A stretch of 64,000 bases of DNA from Branchipolynoe longqiensis (lineage: Eukaryota > Annelida > Polychaeta > Phyllodocida > Polynoidae): NCBI GenBank assembly GCA_030323885.1, contig CM059194.1, positions 3,693,191 to 3,757,190 on the forward strand, given 5' to 3'. The notes below the pieces were generated by a model, which ran no database searches, had not been told where the DNA came from, and saw only the letters and a list, made by a program, of their open reading frames with translations. Both the position numbers and the translations under genes were made by a program. Below, in pieces: positions 30,830 to 42,623 of this stretch; positions within the stretch are counted from its first letter, which is position 1; each line of letters begins with the position of its first letter.

Positions 30830-33800
30830 GGTATCCCACTCCCACCCACTCCTCCAACAACCCCTCCACCGTCTCCCACCCCATCCATCCTGTTGCACCA
30901 AAACCCATCCACCCTATCCCAACACTTGGCCCGACAACCCCTCCACCCTCTCCAACTCATCTCTCCCCCCTCCTTCACACCCCGTCCCCCCTATCAAACC
31001 CCACCACCCTCTCCGACCCCTTCCACCACCTTCCCCCTCCCCACAACCTCTTCACCCTCTGATCCCTCTACCCCACACCCTCTCCACCCCTTAACCCCAC
31101 AAAATCGTCCACTATATTCCACCCCCTACACTCACACTCCCCACAAACCCATCCCCCCTCTCCAACCCTTCACACACCTCCCCCCTCTCCAACCCTTCAC
31201 ACACCTCCCCCCTCTCCAACCCTTCACACACCTCCCCCCTCTCCAACCCTTCACACACCTCCACCCTCTCCAACCCTTCACACACCTCCCCCCTCCCATC
31301 CCACAACCCTCCCCCCTCTCCAACCCTTCACACACCTCCCCCCTCTCCAACCCTTCACCCTTCACACACCTTCACCCCCTCTCACCTCACACACCTCAAC
31401 CTACACCGTCCACACAACCTCCCCCCTCTCCAACCCTTCACACAACCTCCCCCCTCTCCAACCCTTCACACACCTCCCTCCCCCCGCTCCAACCCTCACA
31501 CACATCCACCCTCTCCAACCCTCTACACAACCTCCACCCTTACCAACCCGAGGGTTCACACACCTCCCCCCCACTCCAACCCTTCACACACCTCCCCGCC
31601 CCCTTCACACACCTCCTCCCCCCTTTCTCCAACCTCCCTCACCCTTACACACCTCCCCCGCCCCCCCCCCTCCTCCAACCCTTCACACACCTCCACACTC
31701 TCCAACCCCCTACACTCCCCCCTCCAACCGTTCCCACCCTTCACTCACTCTACACCTCCCCCTCTCTTTTCCCCTCCCACCCACCCTTCACACACCATCC
31801 CCCCTCTCCACCCTTCACACAATACTCCACTCTCCAACCCTATACACACCTCCCCCCCTCTCGCCTTCACACCCACCCTCCCCCCCCTCTCCACCCTCCA
31901 ACCCTCTCAACCCTTCACACCACGCCCACCCTCTCCAAACACACCTCCCCCCCTCTCCAACCCTTCACTCACCTCCAACCTCTCCAACCCTTCACAACCC
32001 CTCCCCCTCTCCAACCCTCCAACCCCCCGCTCCCCCCTCTCCAACCCTTCACACACCTCCACCCTACCCCCTCTCCAACCCTTCACACACCTCCCCCCTC
32101 TCCAACCCTCCACCCCCCCCCCAGACCCCTCCCCCCTCCTCCAACCTTCCACATCACCTCCCCCTCTCCACCCTTCATTTGCCCACCACCTCCAACCCTC
32201 CCCTCCACCCCCCCTCTCCCCCTCTCCAACCCTTCACACACCTCCCCCTCTCCAACCCTTCACACCTCCCCCCTCTCCAACCCTCTACACACCACCCAAA
32301 CCCTCACAGAACCTCCCCCCTCTCCCCCTCACACCCTCCCCCCTCTCCAACCCTCCAGACACCCTCCCCCTCTCTTAGCCAACCCTTCACACAACCTCCC
32401 CCTCCTCCAACCCTTCATACACCTCCCCCTCTCCAACCCTCTACAACCTTCCCCCCTCTCCAACCCCTTCACAACCCTCCCCCCTCTCCAACCCTTCACA
32501 CACCTCCACCCTCTCCAACCCTTCACACACCTCCACCCTCTCCAACCCTTCACCCACCTCCCCCGTCTCCTCCCAACCGGCCTTCCTACACACCTCCCCC
32601 CTCCCCAACCCTTCACAAACCCTCCCACCCCTCTCCAAACCTTCACCCCCCTCCCCCCTCCAAGCCTCACACACCTCCCCCCTATCCCCCAAACAACCCC
32701 TCCCCCCTCTCCAACCCCTCCACACCCCTCCCCCCCTCTCCAACCTTCACACACCTCCCCCCTCGCAACCTGAAAAACGGCGTCCCACCCTCTCCAACCC
32801 TTTCACCCACCTCCCCCCTCTCCAAACCCTTCACACACCTCCCCCCGTCTCAACCCTTCCACCTCCAACCCTCCAACCCATACAACCTCCACCCTCTCCA
32901 CCGGGCACCCTTCGACCCACCTCCACACCCACTCAACCTCCCCCTCTCCAACTTCCCACCCTCGTCCACCCCTCCACCCTCTCCAACCCCCTCCACCTTC
33001 ACCCACCTCCCCCCTCTCCAACCCACACACCTCACACACCTCCACCATCTCCAACCATCACACACCTCCCCCCCCCTTCACAAACACCTCCACCCCTAAC
33101 ATCCCTTCCCTTCACACCCATCTTCCACCCAGTCACCCATCCTCACCCTACACACACCGACCCCCCAACCCTACTCCAACACTCTCCACACCTTCGCACA
33201 CACCCCCACTCCACCCGTCACCCACTAAGCCCCGGGCTCAGCCCCCCCAACCCTTCACCCACCTCCCCCCTCTCCAAACACCTCCTCTCCCAACCCTTCA
33301 CCCACCTCCACCCTCACAACCACATTCACCCCCCTCAACCCTTCACACACCTCCCCTCTCTCCAACACCTCGACCCTCTCCAACCGTCACCCAACCCTAC
33401 ACACCTCCACCCTCTCCAACCCTTCACCCTCCTCCCCTCTCCAACCCTCACAACACCTCCCCCCTCTCCACCCCTCACACAAACCTCCCACCCTTCTCCC
33501 ACCTCCCCCCTCTCCAACCCTTCACCCACCTCCCCCCTCTCCAATCCCAGCACACACCTCATACTCTCCAACCCTTACCCACCCTCCACCCCGTCTCCAC
33601 ACGCTCCACATAACTGCAAGAGTTTCTTGAAACAACACCTCCACCCAAAGATCCAACCTTCACCCGTATCCACAACCCCCCCTCAACCATCCACACCTCA
33701 AACAACCCTTCACACCCCACCGCACCCCCTTCTCCAACCCTGCAACAAAACCACCACCACCCCCCCCTCCAAACCCTCATCAACCTTCTTCCTCCAACCC

Positions 33801-34400
33801 TTAACAACCCCCCCGTCTCCCCCTTCCCCCCCCACCCTCACTTCAACCCACCTCCTCCTCACATCCACCTCCCCCCTGTCACACACACACCTCCCCCAAC
33901 CACCGTCACTTCGGCCACCACCACAATCCTTTCAACCACCCCCCCTCCATCCCTGCACCAACATCACCCCCTCTCCTACCCGCAAAAACCCACCCCTCGC
34001 CTTAACGTACACCCGCCCAAAGGCGCCAACCCTTGTCAACATCCTACCTCACCAACACACACTCTCCTCCACCCCGGATCATCCTAACACTGCTAAAACT
34101 CGCCCCCCGCGCCATATCCTGCAAATCACCTCACCCCGCTCCATCACTTCCTCTCCTACCCCCCCACGACCAACCGGATCCCTACGCCCCACTCTCACCT
34201 TTCCGTCACAAACAACCCCCGTCGCCATCCGTTCACTCAACACTCATCCAACAAACTCCTGTCACACAAGACCTACACCCTCTCCATCCCTTCACCATAC
34301 GCCCGACATCACTCAATAACCCCCCGCACACCTTCACACACCTCCCCCCTCTCCAACCCTTCACACACCTCTGCACTCTACCCCCGCACCCACTCATCCC
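30830..34400 (+). repeat. C-rich 27-bp minisatellite region (CTCCAACCCTTCACACACC...)
   Basis: Units such as CTCTCCAACCCTTCACACAC followed by CTCCCCC repeat with a 27-bp period, regular at 31150-31290 and 32440-32560 and increasingly scrambled elsewhere. The right part (33600-34320) becomes irregular C/A-rich DNA, but a clean unit reappears at 34330-34370. Because 27 is a multiple of three, one frame stays open for 626 codons (HLPPLQPFT repeated). It has no domain, signal or codon pattern of a gene. Confidence 0.92.
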
Positions 34401-34734
34401 TAACTGCCACCATTCAACTCACGACACCCTCCTCAATAACCGCATTTCAAATGAGGAAATTGAGGATGCTGTTTTTATCTGTGTCAGGTAATATGTTTGC
34501 CTTATCTCCGCGGAGGTTTTAATCAAGTTACAGAAACCAAATTCCATTAGGAGTTTTGAAAGCGGTGCTTAATCACATCGGGAAAGCAAATGTTCACTCT
34601 TTGTGGTCGCCATCATGAGAAATCCACAATATTCCGTCACGCAAAAGCCACAGACGTGTGCATGCGTATGGAACTGATTCACAACCGTCACCATGACAAC
34701 AGGATATTCCCCTGTGCTATCTCATAGACTTAGT

Positions 34735-35405
34735 TGCCACTCACTGGATTTTATTCTACATAACCAATTCAGATACTAATACACTTATTAATCCTTTGCG
34801 GCCATGGAAGACGGTATATTTATTAAAGGCGGTGGATACGCGTACGTGACCGTATTCATAGACTTGAAGTCTAGACATACACGCGCATGCACCGTCGTTC
34901 CTCACGTATCTTTAGCAGTGGCTACGCATACAAGACCGTATTTGCATAAGACACAACTCTCCATAATTAAGCATTTTGAGCTAAGAAACATACAATTTCA
35001 GTCACTTTACAGGCTGATGTGTACATTGATTAGCCAGAAGCAATTCTTGTTCTAAACATATTATTGTATTCAGTATTGCATCCTGCCTGTCCACGTTTAT
35101 GCCTCACGACACAGATGCGCATGCATCGCATGCACATCTGTGTAGACATCAAAGCTACAAATACGGGCATATATGCGTAGACACTATGTTTATTAAAACC
35201 TGTTTCTTCTGAAAACTATGGTATCCGAGTTTTGGTGTGCTTGCTAAAACTAATTTGATGTGTTTGCACTTCAATTATCTCAAAAGTTAGCCATTTAAAT
35301 TAAAAGTTACTTCAAACTAAAGTTGTGTGCAATTCAGCAATCAATATAATCGATTTATCTCAGTAAATGGGAGAAACTCGAAACCATCGGACTATGCACC
35401 TTTAA
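34735..35405 (-). mobile_element. Element M copy with foreign 390-bp interior
   Basis: The left part (34735-34795, 'ggattttattctacata...acacttatta') and right part (35190-35405, 'tattaaaacctgtttcttc...catcggactatgcacctttaa') are element M in minus orientation. The roughly 390 bases between replace the family's short central segment. They are CpG-containing, unrelated to any other repeat here, and include a 35-base near-palindrome at 35109-35143. Confidence 0.7.
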
Positions 35406-35462
35406 TTAAATGTACAAATATACCAGCAAACACCCTCTCCCAACCAACAACAAAATACATTA

Positions 35463-36345
35463 ACCAACATCGAAGTTGGGAAAGATGTGGTCGGTCCTGG
35501 AGCAAGATTGGCACTGACCAGTAGGCAGGCCTATGTGGCTTGAGATCTTATATCATGTTGGCCCCGAGCATGGGGCGTTGGGGTGAGGGGAAGTGAGTCC
35601 GGTGAGATTTTTTGGGGAGTCCCGAGAGAGTTTTGGGGAGTCCCGTGAAAGTTTTGGGGAGTTCCATGACAGTTTTTAGTGAGTCCAATGAGAGGTTTTT
35701 GGGAGTCCCGTGAGAGTGTTTGGTGAGTCCAGTGAGAGTTTTCGGTGAGTCCCGTGAGAGTTTTTGGTGAGTCTGGTTGGCAGGTGAGAGAGTGGTGGCT
35801 GTCATCTCACACTTACTACACCAAATTACATTGACCAACATGGAAGGTGGGAAAGAGGTGGTCCGTCCGGGAGCAAGATTCGCCTTGACCAGTGGGCCTA
35901 TGTGGCTTGAGATATTATATCATGTTGGCCCCGAGCATGGTGCGTGGGGGGTGAGGGGAAGTGAGTCCGATGAGAGTTGTTGGGGAGTCCAGTGAGAGTT
36001 TTTGGTGAGTCCCATGAGAGTTTTTGGGGAGTCCCATGAGAGTTGTTTGGGAGTCCAGTGAGAGATTTTGGTGAGTCCCATGATAGTTTTTGGGGAGTCC
36101 CGTGAGAGTTGTTGGTGAGTCCAGTGAGAGTTTTTGGGGAGTCCCGTGAGAGTTTTTGGGGAGTCCAGTGAGAGTTGTTGGGGAGTCCCGTGAGAGTTTG
36201 TGGGGAGTCCCGTAAGATCTTTTGGTGACTCCAGTGAGAGTTTTGGGGGAGTCCCGTGAGAGTTTTTGGTGAGTCCAGTGAGAGTTGTTGGTGAGTCTGT
36301 TTGGCAGGTGAGCGAGTGGTGGCTGTCATCTCACACCTTCCCCGG
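35463..36345. repeat. Duplicated block, each with a 22-bp GTCCCGTGAGAGTTTTTGGG array
   Basis: Two copies of one composite unit lie in tandem (about 35463-35815 and 35830-36340). Each begins with 'gttgggaaag(a)tgtggtc', continues with 'cctatgtggcttgagat.ttatatcatgttggccccgagcatgg', then has an array of 22-bp units (GAGTCCCGTGAGAGTTTTTG plus GG), and ends in 'ggcaggtgag(a/c)gagtggtggctgtcatctcacac'. The second array is longer. The minus-strand PKTLTGLPNNSHGTPQKLSW-type frame is repeat translation. Confidence 0.9.
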
Positions 36346-36353
36346 CCCCCCAA

Positions 36354-36397
36354 CCCCAACGCACCCCACTGCCGCTGCGGCGTGGGGTGCGTTGGGG
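36354..36397. other. Strong GC-rich hairpin (44 bases)
   Basis: The arms CCCCAACGCACCCCAC and GTGGGGTGCGTTGGGG are perfectly inverse (16 bp). Between them TGCCGCTGCGGC can add a further GCCGC/GCGGC stem with one unpaired T. It lies at the very end of the duplicated block. A protein-independent cruciform or an RNA hairpin is plausible. It has no poly-T tract and is not a bacterial terminator. Confidence 0.85.
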
Positions 36398-36704
36398 ACG
36401 GGGGTGGGTGGATAGTGCAGCATCGCGGCCCTCTGCTCCCCGCAATGAGGCCGAATGAGCAGTCGGCTCTTTCTAAAGGTATAACATCAGGATAATGTCG
36501 CTGAGTCAGATATCGGATATTGGTACTGGTTGCTTAGATTGTCATCCCAGTGTGGCAGCACTATACATTCAATTTGAATTGCCCAGTCTGTTGTTCCATG
36601 GATGTTACCTTCCTGAAACCCCACATGAACAAAAAAGAATGTGAAGTAACGAGAAGGCAGTGCTGCCAAAACAATTAGGAACATTGCTGTACGGGTGTGT
36701 GATA

Positions 36705-37095
36705 CTCACTGAAACACAGAGTTGCTTACTTACCTGTTTGTATCGTCATATTCTTTGTTTCTGAGTGGAGTCATTTACCTAATACTTACTGAAACACAGA
36801 GTTGCTTACTTACTTGTCTGTGTCGTCATATTTTTTGTTTTCAGAGTGGAGTCATTTACCTAATACTTATTGAAACACAGATTTGTTTACAAACCTGTCT
36901 GTATTATCATATTCTTTGTTTCAGAATTGAGTCACTTACCTAATACTTACTGAAACACAGAGTTATGTACACACATGTCTGTATTATCATATTCTTTGTT
37001 TCAGAGTGGAGTCATTTACCTAATACTTACTGAAACACAGAGTTATTTACTTACCTGTCTGTATTGTCATATTCTATGTTTCTGAATGGAGTAAC
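36705..37095. repeat. 80-bp repeat array, five units
   Basis: ACTGAAACACAGAGTTGCTT recurs at about 36708, 36788, 36868, 36949 and 37029. Each unit continues with 'acttacctgtctgta..gtcatattctttgtttc' and 'agagtggagtcatttacctaatactt'. Confidence 0.92.
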
Positions 37096-37324
37096 TTACC
37101 ATTGACCCATTTGACAACATTCCTCGCACCTGATTGGGCTATTCCATGTGCAAGTGCATCTATGTTAGACGGTGGCTTTTGCTTACCCCTGTGTCTGGTA
37201 TTTACCTTCCATTATTCTTAGCACCACTATCTATGCTTTACCAAGATAACCACGCCAGATAGGTCTGGCCAAAACGCAGGATACAAGTCACAGTGAACGG
37301 CGGCAAGAAACCATCATGATGCTG

Positions 37325-37630
37325 GCTTTTGCAAGTTACCAGTGGCACTCTCTCGGGGAGAAAATAGAGGTTGCACACCAGCAAGACCATTTCCAGACAG
37401 GCACAAAACTATTTATTCCTGCAGTGGTTGGTCAGGAGAGGTTGGGAGTTCCATACATCAACCGCCCTTGATCCTGCCACAGTGACATGGTTTTCTGTTC
37501 AGGGTTTGCTCCCTTAGCCTACGGTTCTGTCAAGAACCTGTACAACAAGGCAGTGGTTTAGAACTCTGCAGGGCAGGGGCGTCAAACTCCCTGAGGTATT
37601 GCAATACCTGTATACCTGCATACCACAAAG
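37325..37630 (-). mobile_element. Element C, copy 2 (minus strand)
   Basis: Inverse of the 5147-5470 copy along its length, ending at the GAGGTATTGCAATACCTG palindrome (about 37596-37613). It has a few indels relative to copy 1, and the 'ctccgggagaaaatagaggt' and 'gcaagttaccagt' parts are retained. Confidence 0.75.
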
Positions 37631-37689
37631 AAGAAACCAAGGTAGCCAAATAAAGAGGTGGGAAGAGAACATCAGGAAATGGAGACCCC

Positions 37690-37960
37690 AACCATAATGA
37701 AATGGAGGCCCTCCCCCCCCCCCCCCCATTACCACCCGGTTACACCCAAACCAGTCGCAGTCCCAGCCCCCCCCCCCCCCTCCCAACTACCACCCACACA
37801 ACACCCACCCACACCCCATCTCACCCATTACCACAAGTCCCTGAGGGCATCGAGAACAGGAAACAATCATGCCACTCGTTGCCAAGCCATCCCTGGTGCC
37901 TGATGACCTGCAGGGGTAGATAATTGACAACAACGATGATGATGATAATTAAACAATGTT
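37690..37960. repeat. Poly-C runs and (GAT)n microsatellite
   Basis: Two runs of about 13-17 C lie near 37714-37730 and 37770-37782. CACCCAC-rich DNA follows, and a (GAT)n run sits at 37934-37948. No gene. Confidence 0.7.
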
Positions 37961-37974
37961 TATACACTGTAACC

Positions 37975-38205
37975 AGACGGTAGGCCGATTGAGTTAGAGC
38001 GTCCGTCTTCCGTGTTGGTAGATCGTGGGGTCCTCGGTTCGAACCGTGGTCGAGTCAAGCGATCCTCTTAAAAATTGATACTTCTCGCCTTCTAGCCAGG
38101 CGCTCAACATTATTAGGATAGGGCAAAGAGCAGTGGAATGAGGAAGACCAATCATCCGCTATTGAAATTTCCCATGTTTAAACAACTAATGTACCAACAA
38201 AAAGT
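37975..38205 (+). mobile_element. SINE-B with the alternative tail
   Basis: The tRNA-like head has box-A-like GATTGAGTTAGAGCG and box-B-like GGTTCGAACCG. It is followed by the family's 'gatacttctcgccttctagccaggcgctcaacattattaggatagg' body. The tail is 'agcagtggaatgaggaagacca...gtttaaacaactaatgtaccaaca', not the TAGATGTTGCTAGGACG tail of most SINE-B copies. The same tail is on the chimeric SINE at 16.0-16.3 kb. Confidence 0.8.
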
Positions 38206-38214
38206 TAAACAAAT

Positions 38215-38640
38215 ATTAACGCTGAATAGTCCGATTAAAGAATGAGGTTTTCAAAGCCAAACCAATTATCTAGATTTGACAATGATGATGATGATGATAA
38301 AATAACTTTTATACACTGTGAAATAGTGAAGCGGATAGTCCCATATTCAAAGCCAAACCAATTATCTACATTTCATTCTACGTGTCTAACTGAGATGTTG
38401 GTGCACTTATTAAGCATGTATCATCACACAGCAAGGAGTACCGCGGCAATTGAATAAAACCTATTATTGTTGTAGCCTATGGGGATATAATGTTAGCATG
38501 CTTGTCAACATTAATTGTGCCTGCTTCTACTTCAAAGATCCCCAAAGTTAGCAGCTTAAATACAATTTACTTCAAAGGTAGATTATAGCGATCGACCTAA
38601 TATATTTGTCAGAAAATGACACTATGCGTTGGTTGCACAA
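38215..38640 (-). mobile_element. Element M copy with a duplicated left end
   Basis: The left end appears twice: 'gaatagtccgattaaag...caaagccaaaccaattatctagattt' and again 'ggatagtcccatattcaaagccaaaccaattatctacatttc'. A (GAT)n insert lies between. The body then follows to 'tcagaaaatgacactatgcgttgg'. The duplication is about 110 bp. Confidence 0.75.
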
Positions 38641-38689
38641 TAAATAGATCAACAAACTTAACGTAGACTAATCTCCCCAATGCACCAAC

Positions 38690-38935
38690 TAGATGCGCAC
38701 TGGAAGATGCATGCGTGTTGGTGAGACAGCGCCTTCTCCTGTGCTTTGCCTGTCCTTATCGGGAACGCTTATTAAGCGACGTCCTCTAAGAGCATTGTTG
38801 GCCGGAAGTGACGTCACTAGTCTGCTCTGGGCCAGCCACCCTCCCCATCAAAGCGGGACGCGCTCATCAGTAACCCAAACAGCAGCAAAATGAATTGTGG
38901 GCCGGTGGCGCCGTCTGTCGGTAATGGTGAAACCC
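38690..38935 (+). promoter_or_regulatory. ETS/CRE-like promoter patch (candidate)
   Basis: CCGGAAGTGACGTCAC at 38802-38817 joins a consensus ETS site (CCGGAAGT) to a full cyclic-AMP response element (TGACGTCA), a combination typical of CpG-rich promoters of widely expressed animal genes. About 75 bases downstream, AACAGCAGCAAAATGAATTG offers a start codon in a CpG-rich context, leading to GGTAATGGTGAAACC, a weak splice donor. No protein can be identified, so the gene is inference. Confidence 0.35.
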
Positions 38936-40450
38936 AATCAGTGCAATCCCCTACCTCCCCTCATCCATACCTCCACGTCCCACCTCCCCACTCCCATACC
39001 CCCACCTCAGCTTCCATCATCAGGCCCGTCTGTACGCTGCCCCCTCCCCCCCCCACCTACCCTCAGCATACCCACCCACAACCACCCAAGCACCCCATTC
39101 CCCACCCCGCCACACCCATGCCTATACCAACCTTCAGTCCCAACCCCACCCACACCCATCCACACCCACACCCACAATTCCTTCACTACTCAAACCAAAA
39201 TGCAGGCCCAACCCCACCCACACCATGCATCCCCTGCTCCCCACTCCTCCACACACCAGAGCCCAAACCCAGTATCAGCCCCCACCCACACCACACAACA
39301 TCCACACCCCCACCCCACCAACACCCCACTCCCCAGCCCACCACACCCCTACCCATACTCAATCAACATAAGTATCAGCCCAACCCACACCCATCCACAC
39401 TCACACCTACACACCACTCCCCAGCCCATCACACCCCTACCCAGTTCAAGTCCCAGTTACATCCCACCACACCCACATCCGTACCCAGTCCCACCCAGTC
39501 CCACCACATCACTACCCTACTACCCCACCACACGCACCCACCTAACACCCACCCAGAGCCCACCAACACCCCATACCAATGTCTGCCATAACCACTACAA
39601 GCAACCCCATAACCACCCCACCCCTCCCTCATTCCCCACCATACCCCACACCCTACCCCCACCCTGCCCCACACCCTTATCCCAAGCCCCAAGCCGTGTT
39701 AAATTACATTCCGAGGCCCCGCATACGTACCTTTCGTCAAGGTCAATCAATTAATTATGCTAAGCAAATTAGCCTGACATACTTCCCCGTTGTCAGGAGA
39801 CGTGGTAACGGTAAGTGGCTTAACTCACCCCGTCCCCTCCTCTCCCTCCAGTCTACCCTCTCTCTCCACCCTCCCCTCTCACTCCACCCCCCCTCTCCAT
39901 CCACCCTCCCCCCTCTCTCCACCCCCCTCTCCCTCCACCCTCGCCTCCACTCTCCCTCCACCATCCCACTCCCCCACCAAGCATCTCCCCACCAGCCTCT
40001 CCATGTTGCCACCACAATACTCCCTCTCTCTCCTCCCTCCCTCTCCCCTCTCTCTCATCCCTCCCTCTCCCCTCTCTCTCCTCCCTTCCTCTCCCCTCTC
40101 TCTCCTCCCTCCCTCTGCCCTCTCCTCCCCACCCCACACCCTCTCCCCTCTCTCTCCTCCCTCCTCTCCCCACTACACAGCTCCATATCACCACCTCGAT
40201 TTTACTCGCACAAGAATCCCCCTCCCTCCACGGTCCCCTCTTCCTTCACCATGCCCTCTCCCTCCACCCTCCCCTCTCACTCTCCCTCAGCCCCGCTCTT
40301 CCTTTCACCTGATCCAGTTTCCCACTCCGGCTCTTCCTCTTCTCTACCACACACCCTCTTCCCTACAACACTTTCCCTGCCCCAATGTCCTTCACGAATC
40401 CTCCACCCTGTACGCCAGAAGCACCCTCCCCATCCGCCTTACGCTATAAC
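38936..40450. repeat. C-rich low-complexity DNA (CACCC and CTCTCC types)
   Basis: 38936-39690 is CACCC/ACCCAC-rich. 39830-40440 is pyrimidine-rich (CCCTCTCTCTCCTCCCTCCC). A short normal-composition island at 39700-39825 separates them and contains GGTAACGGTAAGTGG, a good splice-donor match. The Pro/His/Ser-rich frames of up to 313 codons are compositional. Confidence 0.8.
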
Positions 40451-41650
40451 CGGATGTAATATATGTCTGACTCGGCCGGCAGAACCCCAGATACCACTAC
40501 TCTCCCCAGGTGTGTTCTGACAACTGTCTGTCAGTTCCCACCTGGTGTCCCTCTCAACAAACTCATAAGGAAGAAAAGGGAAGACAAGTCGTGCAAGATT
40601 GACAGTGAAAAAGCTTTGCTTTATTGGCATCAACTCCTGTTCACCTACTGGTGACCTATCACCCTCACTCCTTATCAACTGCCCACGCAGATCCTCATGT
40701 CTCTTGCTACTGTGTATAAGAATCAGTGCCTACAGTCCATTGAACCTGAGTCCCATGGTTGTTGCACACAGCTCAGTGCCTTTTGACTAGCTGCTCTAGT
40801 TTGTGTATAGAAAGTTGAGTCTCAGACAGAGCGTCTGGAGTCCTGGACAAGAATGTCCATAATGGAGTCTGTGTGTCAGGTATATGGCTGGGTGTGCTTG
40901 CCCATCGGCCCCGTGGTAACAGGTAGTTGCAAACAGTTACAATAAACATATATTAAAAATGTCCTTCCCCTCCACTTGCATTCTTTCTTGTGCATGGAGG
41001 GAACATGTCACTAATCATTCACTGTCTCTTAAATATGAACATCACATCACAATCTCGGTCAATATGTGTTATCACATTTTCCACATAGGCTCTTATGTCC
41101 CACAGCAAGTGGGGCACTCATTGCTTCTCTGTTACATAATCCTGGTCCCCACTCCGTCGCCTGAGAATAGTAATGCTCTTGACCAATTTGTCATCGGTTT
41201 GACTCTGGATTTCTTGGCTTAAACAATCCCTGCTGAAATTTCTTGTTGCCAGCTCTAGCTGGTTCTAAAACTAGATATTTAGAGTTGCGCTATGGAAATA
41301 TATTCCAGTGCCCTGATGCTACACTAGTTGTTGTTGGCAGAGTAGAACTAAGTCAACGAGTTATTTGGCCGAGATGAAACCATGACTACAGGTTTAAGCT
41401 TAAGCTGCCATCATTCCAATAGTCAATTCTGTATGCGCAGAAGCTGCCACATCCCTTATATAATGGAATATGCAATATGAAATTGATAGACTTCAACTGG
41501 AAAATACAAAGCTGTTTCTTTTTTATAGAACAAAACTAAATGGAAAATTTGTCAATTTCTGTGCGCGAACCCTTCATTCGTCCCATAAATCTGCCTGTTG
41601 AGTAGATCCGGTAGTAGATGACTGCAAATGCTCTGCAGACAGATCTATTA
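40451..41650. other. Unique sequence, nothing recognised
   Basis: Normal composition, no tandem arrays or family repeats identified. Frames of 60-87 codons here carry no recognisable domain. Confidence 0.4.
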
Positions 41651-41654
41651 GACA

Positions 41655-41875
41655 AACCGGACGCGGTGGCCGAGTCAATAGAGAGCAGCCTTTCCATGCA
41701 GAAGGTCGATAGTTTGAATCCCATACCAATGACTTTAAACATTAATGCATTTCGCCACCTAGTCTGGTGCTTGGCATTACTAGGATAGGGTAAGCTTGTT
41801 GGCTCAGTGTCAGGATAATGGGACTACGCATCACTATAAAGTGTCTACTACCACAAGTCAGTATCGCTTACTACT
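41655..41875 (+). mobile_element. SINE-B copy, plus strand
   Basis: Head GGACGCGGTGGCCGAGTCAA with a decayed box B (GATAGTTTGAATCCC). The body 'tgcttggcattactaggatagggtaagcttgttggctcagtgtcaggataatg' follows, then 'actataaagtgtctactaccacaagtcagta'. The final TAGATGTTGCTAGGACG tail is missing. Confidence 0.8.
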
Positions 41876-41932
41876 TTCATCTACAGTCTTTTTGTTTGAA
41901 CAAACCTTTGTTTGAAAGAATTAATTCAGGAG

Positions 41933-42410
41933 ATTCAAATTTGCCATGCACATTGAAATGAGGGACAACATAGACTTCATCATTGTGAGGTTCTAACTGA
42001 AATTCAAATGTGGCATGTGCATTGAAATGAAGGACCAGATAGACTTCACCATTGAGAGGTTCTAATTGAAATTCAAATTTGGCCTGTGCATTGAAATGAA
42101 GGACCAGATATAGTTCAACATTGAGAGGTTCTAACTGAAATTCCGATTTGGCATGCACATTGAAATGAAGGACCAGATAGACTTCACCATTGAGAGGTTC
42201 TAATTTTAAATTCAAATTTGGCCTGCGCATTGAAATGAAGGACCAGATATAGTTCAACATTGAGAGGTTCTCATTGCAATTCAGATTTGGCCTGCACATT
42301 GAAATGAACGACCAGATAGACCTCACCATTGAGAGGTTCTAACTGAAATTCAGATTTGGCATGCACATTGAAATGAAGTACACCATAGACTTCATCATTG
42401 ACAAGTTCTG
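41933..42410. repeat. 69-bp repeat array, seven units
   Basis: Units contain GAAATTCAAATTTGGCATGC, ACATTGAAATGAAGGACCAG and ATAGACTTCACCATTGAGAG then GTTCTAACT. Starts are near 41933, 42000, 42069, 42138, 42209, 42277 and 42345. Two subtypes alternate: 'atagacttcaccattg' and 'atatagttcaacattg'. Confidence 0.92.
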
Positions 42411-42623
42411 TTAAATTGACTTTGCACTCCCCTGTACCCAGCAATAAAGGCGCACCCCCAGCACCAGGATCTGCCTTAGATTATGCAGCATCAAATCTAC
42501 AACCCACTAATGGGCAGTACCGACTTGCAAAGTTTGGCGTTGATTGGACAACATCAAAGGGTTAATTCCCTTTCATCTGTGCATGAACAGATTGCCTGTC
42601 AGAGTCTAAAGGCAGTCCTTGAA

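Noticed and set aside
30893..32773. A 626-codon open frame rich in Pro, Leu, Thr and His
   Set aside because: It is the translation of a 27-bp C-rich minisatellite whose period is a multiple of three. There is no domain, and the other strand and neighbouring frames are also open in the same region.
35898..36359. A 153-codon minus frame with a regular Leu-Thr-Gly-Leu-Pro repeat
   Set aside because: It follows the 22-bp array and its duplication, and the sister block at 35.5-35.8 kb breaks the frame.
36354..36397. GC hairpin as a transcription terminator
   Set aside because: Intrinsic terminators of this kind are bacterial, no T-tract follows, and the window is eukaryotic.
38890..40520. Overlapping 200-300-codon frames rich in Pro, His and Ser
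   Set aside because: CACCC and CTCTCC low-complexity DNA. Several frames of one strand are open at once.
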